A DNA stretch of 10,585 bases from Bordetella parapertussis (GCA_945862495.1 CAMAYM010000089.1:1-10585); one strand, 5' to 3'. Shown: positions 1-6,729, numbered from the stretch's first letter. Notes: generated by a model not told the origin, from the sequence alone. Program-made: numbers and translations.

Positions 1-2
1 TT

Positions 3-1178
3 CCCTACATTATTTGCATGTCGCTGGTGGCATTTGCTTCGGGCGTTCTCAATACGTGGCGACGCTTTGCGGTGCCTGCCTTCACTCCGGTTTTACTCAA
101 TCTGTCCATGATTGGCAGTAGTTTGGTCATTTCCGATTGGTTTACAAAACCTATCTATGCACTCGCCGCGGGCGTTATGCTCGGGGGACTCTGCCAGCTA
201 GGGGTGCAATGGTGGGCACTCTCACGCCTGGGCTTAAGACCGCGTTTAGTGGGTCCCATACAGCCCGCGCTTAAAGACCCTCTAGTGCGGCGCATCATGA
301 GGCAGATGTTGCCCGCCACACTTGGCGTCTCCGTGGCACAGATATCCTTGCTCATTAACACCAACATTGCGACTTGGCTCACTCCCGGCAGCGTGACATG
401 GCTGTCCTTTGCGGACCGACTGATGGAGTTTCCCACGGCCTTGATTGGTGTGGCGCTTGGGACGGTTCTATTACCCAGCCTGTCTAAAGCCCACGCGCAA
501 CCCGACAGTCAACAGCATTACAGCCACCTACTTGACTGGGGGCTTAAGCTCATGCTGCTACTGGGTTTGCCTGCTGCACTATGCATGATACTGATGGCCG
601 ACGCTTTAGTCGCGACACTATTTCACTATGGCGCATTTAGTGCTGCGGATGTCTCACAAACACGTTTAGCCGTTATGGCCTATTCGGTTGGTTTAGTGGG
701 ATTACTCACGATCAAAATACTTGCGCCGGGGTTTTATGCCAAACAAGATATCCGAACACCTGTGAAAATTGCCATTGGCGTGTTGATTTTGACCCAGCTC
801 ATGAATCTCGTGTTTGTCCCAACCTTGGCGCATGCCGGCCTTGCGCTGGCAATCGGGCTGGGCGCTTGCCTAAACGCGATGGCGCTTTATATTGGATTGC
901 GACGGAGAGGGATTTACCAACCAGGATCGGGTTGGTTCGCGTTTTTCCTTAGGCAAGCATGTGGTCTGTTAGCTATGGCTATCCCACTTTGGTACGCCTC
1001 CAGGCACCTAGATTGGATGAGTCTTCAATCGACTCCTTGGCTGCGTATAGGTTGGCTATTAGGCGTGCTCTCCGTCGCTGGTTTGAGCTATCTCATGACG
1101 CTTTGGGTACTCGGCATGCGAGTTAAACACTTTAGACGCGCCCCCGATACAACACAAACGGCACTTTTGAAAAAATAG
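3..1178 (+). CDS. murJ: Lipid II flippase MurJ (MviN family), 5'-truncated by the window edge
   Basis: Inner-membrane flippase of the MOP exporter superfamily that moves lipid-linked peptidoglycan precursor (lipid II) from the cytoplasmic to the periplasmic face. The frame is open to the left edge: five codons (PYIIC) precede the first ATG at 18 and fit the family motif FPYI..SL, so that ATG is internal. About 391 codons are present. The family is usually a little over 500 residues, so roughly 125 N-terminal residues lie outside. Visible family landmarks, counting from the ATG at 18, are GVLNTWRRFAVPAFTP (9-24), FADRLMEFP (about 130-138; I recall its Arg as an essential residue of E. coli MurJ) and KILAPGFYAKQDIRTP (about 234-249). 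Many hydrophobic segments occur throughout, and the tail is short and basic. The TAG stop at 1176 lies just before the rpsT promoter. Family assignment is very secure. Confidence 0.96.
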   Translation, partial: PYIICMSLVAFASGVLNTWRRFAVPAFTPVLLNLSMIGSSLVISDWFTKPIYALAAGVMLGGLCQLGVQWWALSRLGLRPRLVGPIQPALKDPLVRRIMRQMLPATLGVSVAQISLLINTNIATWLTPGSVTWLSFADRLMEFPTALIGVALGTVLLPSLSKAHAQPDSQQHYSHLLDWGLKLMLLLGLPAALCMILMADALVATLFHYGAFSAADVSQTRLAVMAYSVGLVGLLTIKILAPGFYAKQDIRTPVKIAIGVLILTQLMNLVFVPTLAHAGLALAIGLGACLNAMALYIGLRRRGIYQPGSGWFAFFLRQACGLLAMAIPLWYASRHLDWMSLQSTPWLRIGWLLGVLSVAGLSYLMTLWVLGMRVKHFRRAPDTTQTALLKK

Positions 1179-1181
1179 AGT

Positions 1182-1209
1182 TTGCTTTTCAGGGGCTTAG
1201 TGCTAGAAT
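1182..1209 (+). promoter_or_regulatory. Promoter of rpsT
   Basis: A -35 TTGCTT at 1182-1187, a 16-nt spacer and a -10 TAGAAT at 1204-1209, extended by TG at 1201-1202. It starts four bases after the murJ stop, so rpsT does not depend on murJ transcription. The start would fall near 1216, giving a leader of about 80 nt. Read from sequence only. Confidence 0.7.
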
Positions 1210-1231
1210 AGCCGGCTGAACTCAACCAATT

Positions 1232-1276
1232 GCGTGTTTGAGAGCTGATTGACAGCTTGACCAAGTGCGCTTTTTT
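1232..1276 (+). promoter_or_regulatory. Structured rpsT leader: stem-loop followed by a T6 run
   Basis: Within the 5' leader, GCGTGTTTG (1232-1240) can pair with CAAGTGCGC (1262-1270) over nine positions, three of them G-U. Inside this, AGCTG (1243-1247) pairs with CAGCT (1253-1257) around ATTGA. Six T residues (1271-1276) follow directly, 20 nt before the start codon, so the element resembles an intrinsic terminator. It could be an attenuator or a protein-binding leader for autoregulation. In E. coli, S20 is known to control its own translation. The G-U pairs make the stem modest in strength, and the function is inferred. Confidence 0.4.
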
Positions 1277-1296
1277 AAAGATAAGACAGATTATTC

Positions 1297-1560
1297 ATGG
1301 CAAATACAGCCCAAGCTCGCAAACGTGCACGTCAATCAGTTTCTACAAACCTGCACAACTCTAGCCTGCGTTCAATGTTCCGCACAGCGATTAAGCGCGT
1401 ACGCACAGCGATTGATGCTGGTGACAAGGCCGCTGCGACTGAAGTTCTTCAAAAAGCAACTAGCGTGATCGATCGCATTGCTGATAAAAACATCATTCAC
1501 AAAAACAAAGCTGCTCGCCACAAGAGCCGTTTATCTGCTGCAGTCAAAGCTCTGGCTTAA
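1297..1560 (+). CDS. rpsT: 30S ribosomal protein S20
   Basis: Small basic helical protein that binds 16S rRNA and is needed for 30S assembly. The 87 residues match the family's usual length. The N-terminus MANTAQARKRARQS, the middle FRTAIKRVRTAI and the C-terminal HKNKAARHKSRLS are the conserved rRNA-contacting segments. The ATG at 1297 is fixed by the MANT start typical of S20. The Shine-Dalgarno is poor (AAAGATAAGACAG upstream), which fits a gene under translational control. It is monocistronic: own promoter upstream and a terminator at 1658-1679. An overlapping + frame starting at 1265 is a shadow. The product is essentially certain. Confidence 0.98.
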   Translation: MANTAQARKRARQSVSTNLHNSSLRSMFRTAIKRVRTAIDAGDKAAATEVLQKATSVIDRIADKNIIHKNKAARHKSRLSAAVKALA

Positions 1561-1616
1561 CATTAGCTTCAAGTTGCACTTTGTTTCCAAGTGTAAGATT
1601 CGTCTATATTAGAATC

Positions 1617-1680
1617 AGCTTTAAAGTGATGCTTTCCTAATTAAGCACACTCACATTACAGCCCTTCTGGGGCTGTTTTG
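1617..1680 (+). ncRNA. Candidate small RNA or structured rpsT 3' UTR
   Basis: Downstream of rpsT there are two consecutive hairpins. The first pairs AGTG-a-TGCTT (1625-1634) with AAGCACACT (1643-1651) around an eight-base loop; the second is the terminator at 1658-1679. Upstream lies a weak promoter-like pair, TTGTTT (1581-1586), an 18-nt spacer and TATATT (1605-1610), which would start RNA near 1617. The product would be about 63 nt. It may equally be only the 3' UTR of rpsT. No RNA family is recognised. Confidence 0.25.
1658..1679 (+). terminator. Rho-independent terminator after rpsT
   Basis: ACAGCCC (1658-1664), loop TTCTG, then GGGCTGT (1670-1676), a perfect 7-bp GC-rich stem that runs into TTTT (1676-1679). 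It sits about 100 nt after the rpsT stop and ends the rpsT (or small RNA) transcript. Confidence 0.75.
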
Positions 1681-1719
1681 CATTGCGCGGTCAAAACGAA
1701 GAGATATTTTTTAAACCGG

Positions 1720-1738
1720 ATATACATATTCGGTATAT
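1720..1738. promoter_or_regulatory. Inverted repeat upstream of the hydroxyacid dehydrogenase gene
   Basis: ATATAC (1720-1725), seven bases, then GTATAT (1733-1738), a perfect 6-bp inverted repeat. An overlapping imperfect pair CCGGAT/ATTCGG (1716-1732) shares nearly the same centre. It lies about 30-45 nt before the start codon and resembles an operator for a dimeric regulator such as a GntR-type protein. AT-rich palindromes also arise by chance, so the role is inferred. A weak promoter could be TTGCGC (1683-1688) with TATTTT (1705-1710). Confidence 0.35.
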
Positions 1739-1782
1739 TTAATAGGTTATCCTAAGACCCTTTCCAAATGGATCAACGCATC

Positions 1783-2736
1783 ATGACGAAACCCCGCTTG
1801 TTACAAATCGGACCTCTAACTGGTCACCCACCTGCGGATGCGGAACTTGCCGAACGTTATGACGTATTGCAATTTTGGAAAGCGTCAGATCCACAAGCGT
1901 TTTTGCGCGAGCACGCCGACAATATTGAGGTGATCGCAACTTCTGCCAACATCGGCTGCAAGGCCGATGTGATCCATGCTCTTCCAAAACTCAAGGCGAT
2001 TTGTAGCTGGGGCGTAGGATATGACTCAATTGATGTCGATGCCGCACAGAGCCGCAATATTCTGATCAGCAACACGCCTGACGTGCTTAATGATTGCGTT
2101 GCGGATCTTGCATGGGGCCTATTGATCGCCAGTGCACGAAATATTGGTTGGGGGGACCGTTTTGTTCGCGCTAACCACTGGGAAAATAAAGTGGGTAGCT
2201 TGACCTTAGGAACCCGGGTCAGTGGCAAAAGACTTGGCATCGTAGGTCTTGGACGTATCGGCGAGGCGATTGCACGGCGTGGCATAGGATTCGACATGGA
2301 AGTGGGTTATCACAATCGGCGTGTGCGTTCCGATGTTCCTCATCGTTATTTTGAGTCTCTTGTCGCGCTCGCAGATTGGAGTGACTTTTTAGTCATTGCA
2401 ACGGTTGGCGGCGCTAGCACTAAAGGGCTCATTAACGAAGCTGCTCTGCGCGCGCTGGGGCCTAAAGGTATTTTGGTCAACATTGCGCGTGGTTCAGTGA
2501 TTGATGAGCCTGCCATGGTGCAGATGCTCGCCGAGGGCGCCTTAGGAGGCGCGGGTCTCGACGTATTCGACAAAGAGCCCAAAGTACCAGACGCCTTGAA
2601 AACGATGAACAATGTTGTGCTGATGCCACATATTGCAAGCGCAACGCATGAAACACGACGTGCGATGACAGATTGCCTGCTTGAAAATCTAAAGTCATTT
2701 TTCGAGAAGGGCAAGGTTCTGACGCCTATCGACTAA
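1783..2736 (+). CDS. D-2-hydroxyacid dehydrogenase, glyoxylate/hydroxypyruvate reductase-like
   Basis: NAD(P)-dependent reductase of 2-keto acids to D-2-hydroxy acids; cytoplasmic. From the ATG at 1783 it has 317 residues, a normal length. The Rossmann motif GLGRIG is at 155-160, the catalytic Arg is in NIARGS (R236), the catalytic acid is in DKEP (E265) and the catalytic His is in MPHIAS (H283). The residues after the second Rossmann strand are HNRR (177-180), basic rather than acidic, which in this family goes with NADPH preference. Likely substrates are glyoxylate, hydroxypyruvate or an aryl-pyruvate, but the sequence does not decide this. An ATG at 1768 would add five residues. I prefer 1783 because a weak GGA lies eight bases before it and relatives I recall begin close to PRLLQIGPL. 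It has its own upstream region and is convergent with the DUF3579 gene, 11 bp away. Confidence 0.9.
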   Translation: MTKPRLLQIGPLTGHPPADAELAERYDVLQFWKASDPQAFLREHADNIEVIATSANIGCKADVIHALPKLKAICSWGVGYDSIDVDAAQSRNILISNTPDVLNDCVADLAWGLLIASARNIGWGDRFVRANHWENKVGSLTLGTRVSGKRLGIVGLGRIGEAIARRGIGFDMEVGYHNRRVRSDVPHRYFESLVALADWSDFLVIATVGGASTKGLINEAALRALGPKGILVNIARGSVIDEPAMVQMLAEGALGGAGLDVFDKEPKVPDALKTMNNVVLMPHIASATHETRRAMTDCLLENLKSFFEKGKVLTPID

Positions 2737-2747
2737 TTCGATTGCTA

Positions 2748-3062
2748 CTACTTTTCACGTCCCAGGGGATCGACAATCAGGTCGGTATTTGTTTGAAGTT
2801 GATTATCTCGGGCAAAGTCGTGAACGAATTTCCAGGCCAAAGGCTCAAGAGCCCTGAGACGTTCATCCACCACGACGCAGCGCACACCCTCTATGACGGT
2901 CGGTACCGAGTATGGAGAATATGAAAGATGCCCACCAAGCGTGCCGGCAGGCCGATATGGGGCTAACACCCCTGCGAGGCGTTCAGCCCAATCACTCGGC
3001 CTAAAAATAGCGCCAGACTGGGTGAGTCCATAGATGATGAGATAGCGAACTTCTGGTGTCAT
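2748..3062 (-). CDS. DUF3579 family protein, function unknown
   Basis: A 104-residue soluble protein with no signal peptide or membrane segment. I recognise the DUF3579 family by FRPSDWAERL (20-29), SYSPYSVP (47-54), GVRCVVVDERL (59-69) and LEPLAWKFVHDFARDN (72-87). The family is small, mainly betaproteobacterial, and has no assigned function that I know of. The ATG at 3062 has ACAGG six bases upstream on its strand. The gene is transcribed divergently from argD across 139 bp and ends 11 bp from the convergent dehydrogenase gene. The shared control region with argD suggests, but does not show, a tie to arginine metabolism or its regulation. Confidence 0.88.
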   Translation of the reverse strand: MTPEVRYLIIYGLTQSGAIFRPSDWAERLAGVLAPYRPAGTLGGHLSYSPYSVPTVIEGVRCVVVDERLRALEPLAWKFVHDFARDNQLQTNTDLIVDPLGREK

Positions 3063-3085
3063 GCATAACCTGTCACGCTAATTAT

Positions 3086-3116
3086 CAGGCTCAAAAGCTT
3101 TTGATTCATGAGCCTG
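3086..3116. promoter_or_regulatory. Palindromic elements between DUF3579 and argD
   Basis: CAGGCTCA (3086-3093) and TGAGCCTG (3109-3116) form a perfect 8-bp inverted repeat with a 15-base spacer. Overlapping its left arm is a perfect 14-bp palindrome, TCAAAAGCTTTTGA (3091-3104). CCTGTCA also occurs twice in direct orientation (3069-3075 and 3113-3119). The block lies 20 bp upstream of the argD -35 and within the likely DUF3579 promoter zone, where a GATAAT -10-like hexamer reads leftward at 3081-3086. This is the layout expected of an operator serving both genes. It does not match the classical ArgR box, and the binding protein is unknown. Confidence 0.5.
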
Positions 3117-3135
3117 TCAGCAAGATTGTATATGA

Positions 3136-3165
3136 TTGACGTTTTACACCTATGCAGGCGATATT
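3136..3165 (+). promoter_or_regulatory. Promoter of argD(-argF)
   Basis: A -35 TTGACG (3136-3141), an 18-nt spacer and a -10 GATATT (3160-3165) would start RNA near 3172, about 30 nt before the argD ATG. The -10 sits inside a second inverted repeat, CAGGC (3155-3159) / GCCTG (3166-3170), which reuses the arm sequence of the upstream repeat at 3086-3116. A protein bound there would block the promoter. Confidence 0.5.
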
Positions 3166-3201
3166 GCCTGAAGGGTATTTTAATTTTACGGAGCCCCTGC
3201 G

Positions 3202-4380
3202 ATGACTTCTGCCATTTCAAATACGTACGCCCGACTTCCCGTTGCCTTTACACACGGTAAAGGTATTTGGCTATGGGACACCAACGGCCGACGTTATCTG
3301 GATGCAATGGCGGGCATTGGTGTTTCGTGCCTGGGCCACGGGCATCCAAAACTGGTTGAAGCGATCAGCCAGCAAGCGGCCAAGCTCATCCATACGTCCA
3401 ACCTGTATCAGGTTCCTGAGCAAGAAGCTTTAGCCCAAAAAATCGTCGATATTTCCGGAATGACTGAAGTGCTTTTTGGTAACAGCGGTGCTGAGGCTAA
3501 TGAGGCTGCGATCAAACTTGCACGCTACTACGGATACAAAAAAGGCAATGACCTGCCCACGATCATTACCATGGAGTCTTCTTGGCATGGCCGTACGCTA
3601 GGAACACTTGCGGCAACGGACAGTGAAAAAGCCCGCACCGGTTTTGGCCCGTTACCCGGTGGCTTTATCAAGGTTGCTTATAACGATCTCAACGCTATCA
3701 AAGCTGCTGGCGATAAAGAGCCACGCGTTGTTGCAGTGCTGCTTGAAGTATTGCAAGGCGAAGGTGGTATTCGTCCCTCGGACATCTCCTACATGCAAGA
3801 CCTGCGTAAACTTTGTAACGAGCGCGGCTGGCTCATGATGATCGACGAGGTTCAATCGGGTATCGGTCGTACCGGCAAATGGCTGGCGCACCAGTGGGCC
3901 GATATTTTGCCGGACGTCGTGGTACTTGCAAAAGGCTTGGGCGGCGGTGTACCGATCGGTGCAATCGCTGCGCGAGGACCTGCTGCAGGCGTACTCGGAC
4001 CAGGCAGCCATGGCACAACGTTCGGTGGTGGTCCTTTGGTATGCGCTGCGGGTAACGCCACGCTCAAAACACTTGAAGATGATAACTTGCTTGACCATGC
4101 TGCGCGTGTTGGCGCCCACCTAAAAGCTGCCCTTCAGGAGGCCCTTAAAGGCGTGCCTGGCGTGCGTGAAGTGCGTGGCCAAGGGCTGATGATCGGCATT
4201 GAGCTCGACAAACCTTGCGGCGTTTTAGTTGGGCGCGCTCTCGAAGAAGGTTTGTTGATCAACGTCACAAGAGATCGTGTGATTCGTATGCTGCCCCCGC
4301 TGATTATTTCTGAAGCCGAAACTGACGAAATCGTCAAGATCTTGGTCCCGCTTATCAAAGCGTTTAACGCCGAACAATAA
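3202..4380 (+). CDS. argD: Acetylornithine aminotransferase (class III PLP)
   Basis: Converts N-acetylglutamate 5-semialdehyde to N2-acetylornithine with glutamate as amino donor (EC 2.6.1.11); members of the family may also act in lysine synthesis on succinyl-diaminopimelate. The 392 residues match the family. Phosphate-binding NSGAEANE is at 94-101, WHGRT at 128-132, the PLP-ring acid in MIDEVQSGIGRTG (D215), the Schiff-base lysine in LAKGLGGG (K244), GTTFGG at 271-276 and a late conserved Arg in VIRMLPPL (R362). The ATG at 3202 has a good GGAG eight bases upstream (3190-3193). It is first of an arg cluster, with argF starting 25 bp after its stop. Related class III enzymes (succinylornithine or GABA transaminases) are close in sequence, but the linkage to argF and argG supports ArgD. 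Confidence 0.95.
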   Translation: MTSAISNTYARLPVAFTHGKGIWLWDTNGRRYLDAMAGIGVSCLGHGHPKLVEAISQQAAKLIHTSNLYQVPEQEALAQKIVDISGMTEVLFGNSGAEANEAAIKLARYYGYKKGNDLPTIITMESSWHGRTLGTLAATDSEKARTGFGPLPGGFIKVAYNDLNAIKAAGDKEPRVVAVLLEVLQGEGGIRPSDISYMQDLRKLCNERGWLMMIDEVQSGIGRTGKWLAHQWADILPDVVVLAKGLGGGVPIGAIAARGPAAGVLGPGSHGTTFGGGPLVCAAGNATLKTLEDDNLLDHAARVGAHLKAALQEALKGVPGVREVRGQGLMIGIELDKPCGVLVGRALEEGLLINVTRDRVIRMLPPLIISEAETDEIVKILVPLIKAFNAEQ

Positions 4381-4405
4381 GCCGCGCTTTCTTTATTGAG
4401 TAAAC

Positions 4406-5347
4406 ATGTCAAACGTTGTAAATACAAATGTCCCCATCAGGCATTTCCTACAGGTCAGTGATTTCACACGTGAAGAATTGCTTTACGTACTGGATCGCGC
4501 ACGTCTGATCAAGGATAAATTCAAGCGCTACGAACCACATCACTCGCTGCACGACCGCACCCTTGCGATGGTCTTTGAAAAGGCGAGCACGCGCACACGC
4601 GTGTCCTTTGAGGCGGGGATGTATCAGCTAGGCGGATCTGTCATTCATTTGACGACCAATGATTCGCAGCTGGGACGCTCCGAGCCCATCGAGGATACGG
4701 CTCGCGTGGTGTCGCGCATGGTGGATATCGTGATGATTCGCACCTTTGAGCAAACGCGTCTTGAGCGTTTCGCAAACAACTCGCGCGTACCTGTTATTAA
4801 CGGATTGACCAACGAGTATCATCCTTGCCAAATACTGGCTGACATTTTCACTTTTATCGAAAATCGCGGCAGTATTGCAGGCAAGACTGTTGCCTGGGTG
4901 GGTGATGCCAACAACATGGCATATACATGGTTACAAGCCGCTGAATTGCTAGATTTCAAATTAAATGTATCTGCACCTGCCGGTTATAGATTGGATGCTG
5001 CGCGAACGGCTTCAGCCACACCTACAACCTTGCAAGAGTTTTCTGATCCACATGAAGCGTGTCAGGGTGCTCATCTCGTCACCACAGATGTCTGGACCAG
5101 CATGGGATATGAATCTGAAAATGAAGAACGTCGAAAGGCCTTTGCTGATTGGTGTGTCGATGAGGATATGATGCGTCTCGCCGCATCAGATGCCCTCTTT
5201 ATGCATTGTTTACCAGCTCATCGCGGCGAAGAAGTCACTGCTGAAGTCTTAGAAGGACCGCAGAGCGTAGTTTGGGACGAAGCTGAAAATCGCTTGCATG
5301 TTCAAAAAGCCTTGATGGAGTTTCTGCTTCTCGGTCAGATCCACTAA
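4406..5347 (+). CDS. argF: Ornithine carbamoyltransferase (anabolic)
   Basis: Makes citrulline from ornithine and carbamoyl phosphate (EC 2.1.3.3). The 313 residues are of usual length. The carbamoyl-phosphate loop STRTR is at 61-65, with HPCQ at 139-142; the ornithine-side motifs are GDANNM (166-171), TDVWTSMG (227-234) and HCLP (267-270). The STRTR and SMG motifs separate it from aspartate carbamoyltransferase and from acetyl- or succinyl-ornithine enzymes, although the latter are similar. The start at 4406 has only a weak ribosome site (GAG in TTGAGTAAAC), so translation may be coupled to argD, which ends 25 bp before. No promoter is seen between them. No sign of the catabolic arcABC arrangement. 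Confidence 0.95.
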   Translation: MSNVVNTNVPIRHFLQVSDFTREELLYVLDRARLIKDKFKRYEPHHSLHDRTLAMVFEKASTRTRVSFEAGMYQLGGSVIHLTTNDSQLGRSEPIEDTARVVSRMVDIVMIRTFEQTRLERFANNSRVPVINGLTNEYHPCQILADIFTFIENRGSIAGKTVAWVGDANNMAYTWLQAAELLDFKLNVSAPAGYRLDAARTASATPTTLQEFSDPHEACQGAHLVTTDVWTSMGYESENEERRKAFADWCVDEDMMRLAASDALFMHCLPAHRGEEVTAEVLEGPQSVVWDEAENRLHVQKALMEFLLLGQIH

Positions 5348-5376
5348 ACATTCGTATCCGGTCATCGGGTTAGAAT
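5348..5376 (+). promoter_or_regulatory. Possible promoter of argG
   Basis: TAGAAT at 5371-5376 in the 65-bp argF-argG gap is a good -10, but the -35 is poor (ACATTC at 5348-5353, 17-nt spacer). It could give argG some independent transcription about 30 nt before its ATG. Read-through from argD-argF is equally possible, since no terminator is visible here. Confidence 0.3.
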
Positions 5377-5412
5377 TCTTTAATTCCTATTTTTTTACAT
5401 TTAGAGCTGCTC

Positions 5413-6633
5413 ATGAGCGATATTAAAAAAGTTGTGCTGGCGTATTCGGGCGGATTGGATACCTCAGTCATTTTGAAATGGCTGCAAGATACCTATCAGT
5501 GCGAAGTTGTGACATTTACGGCAGACATTGGTCAAGGCGAAGAGCTTGAGCCCGCCCGTGCCAAGGCCATCAAATTTGGCATTAAGCCAGAACAGATTTT
5601 CATTGATGATTTGCGTGAAGAGTTTGTACGAGATTTTGTTTATCCCATGTTTCGCTGCAATACTGTCTACGAAGGCGAATATCTGTTGGGCACTTCAATT
5701 GCCCGTCCGCTCATCGCGAAGCGACAGATCGAAATCGCGCGCCTAGTCGGTGCGGACACTGTCTCGCACGGCGCCACTGGCAAAGGCAATGATCAGGTGC
5801 GTTTCGAACTGGGTTATTACGCATTGGAGCCCGGCATCAAGGTGATTGCACCTTGGCGCGAGTGGGATTTGGTTTCACGCGAAAAACTCCTGCAATATGC
5901 AGAAGACGCAGGTATTGCAATCGACATGAAGCACAAACAAGGTGGCGCACCCTACTCCATGGATGCCAACCTCCTGCATATCAGTTTTGAGGGACGTCAT
6001 CTCGAGGATCCCAAAGCCGAAGCCGAAGAATCCATGTGGCGCTGGACAGTTTCACCAGAGGCTGCACCTGATCAAGCGGAATACCTCGATATCGAGTACG
6101 AGCATGGCGATATTGTTGGACTCAACGGCGTGCGTCTTTCACCTGCGCAGGTTCTGACTAAATTGAACGAACTTGGCGGCAAGCACGGTATCGGACGTTT
6201 GGATCTTGTTGAAAACCGCTACGTCGGCATGAAGTCGCGCGGATGTTACGAAACCCCGGGCGGTACGATCATGCTCAAAGCACACCGTGCCATCGAATCA
6301 ATCACGCTTGATCGCGAGGTCGCACACCTCAAAGACGATTTGATGCCGCGCTATGCTTCATTGATTTATAACGGCTACTGGTGGTCACCAGAGCGCCGCG
6401 CACTACAAGCACTCATCGACACGACACAACAGGCCGTCAATGGCTGGGTGCGCGTCAAGCTTTACAAAGGCGGTGTATACACCGTCTCACGTGACTCCAA
6501 AGACACCTTGTTTGATCAGACGATTGCAACGTTTGATGATGATGGCGGTGCGTACAATCAAGCCGATGCAGCAGGCTTTATTAAGTTAAATGCGCTGCGC
6601 ATGCGTATTGAGGCCCGTGCAGGCCGAAAGTAA
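5413..6633 (+). CDS. argG: Argininosuccinate synthase, short (about 400 aa) type
   Basis: Joins citrulline and aspartate with ATP to give argininosuccinate, AMP and PPi (EC 6.3.4.5). The 406 residues place it with the roughly 400-residue bacterial type rather than the longer E. coli-like form. The PP-motif AYSGGLDTS is at 10-18, TADIGQGEE at 36-44, HGATGKGNDQVRFE at 119-132, APYSMDANL at 179-187, and SRGCYETPGG lies in the tetramer/substrate region. The ATG at 5413 gives the conserved KKVVLAYSGG start; the Shine-Dalgarno is weak (AGAG in TTTAGAGCTGCTC). It is last of the three arg genes and is followed by a long hairpin with a T run. argH is not in the window. Confidence 0.97.
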   Translation: MSDIKKVVLAYSGGLDTSVILKWLQDTYQCEVVTFTADIGQGEELEPARAKAIKFGIKPEQIFIDDLREEFVRDFVYPMFRCNTVYEGEYLLGTSIARPLIAKRQIEIARLVGADTVSHGATGKGNDQVRFELGYYALEPGIKVIAPWREWDLVSREKLLQYAEDAGIAIDMKHKQGGAPYSMDANLLHISFEGRHLEDPKAEAEESMWRWTVSPEAAPDQAEYLDIEYEHGDIVGLNGVRLSPAQVLTKLNELGGKHGIGRLDLVENRYVGMKSRGCYETPGGTIMLKAHRAIESITLDREVAHLKDDLMPRYASLIYNGYWWSPERRALQALIDTTQQAVNGWVRVKLYKGGVYTVSRDSKDTLFDQTIATFDDDGGAYNQADAAGFIKLNALRMRIEARAGRK

Positions 6634-6639
6634 AACGCT

Positions 6640-6729
6640 AAATGCCCTCAGCAGGCGCTGAACTGTTTCCAAAATTGAAGACGCATGTCCAAGTTTTGGG
6701 TGAAGTTCCTCTGCTAGAGGGCATTTTTT
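6640..6729 (+). terminator. Long nested hairpin terminator after argG
   Basis: AAATGCCCTC (6640-6649) pairs perfectly with GAGGGCATTT (6717-6726), extended by GCAG (6651-6654) with CTGC (6711-6714). Inside, AACT (6661-6664) can pair with AGTT (6703-6706), and CCAAAA (6669-6674) with TTTTGG (6694-6699). T6 at 6724-6729 makes the outer stem an argG terminator. The last T residues are part of the stop codon of the convergent kinase gene (TAA at 6730-6728), so one hairpin separates two converging units. The 56-base interior is longer than in usual terminators. Confidence 0.6.

Noticed and set aside
1857..2297. 146-codon open frame on the - strand inside the dehydrogenase gene
   Set aside because: Shadow frame opposite the Rossmann domain coding region; no family resemblance.
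2742..2924. 60-codon + strand frame downstream of the dehydrogenase gene
   Set aside because: Lies opposite the DUF3579 gene, whose protein is clearly conserved; no ribosome site.
3063..3201. Classical ArgR box upstream of argD
   Set aside because: Only an isolated ATTCA half-site at 3105-3109; no paired TGAAT/ATTCA arrangement is present.
3652..4119. 155-codon open frame on the - strand inside argD
   Set aside because: Antisense shadow of a strongly conserved gene; cysteine- and arginine-rich low-quality protein with no recognisable motif.
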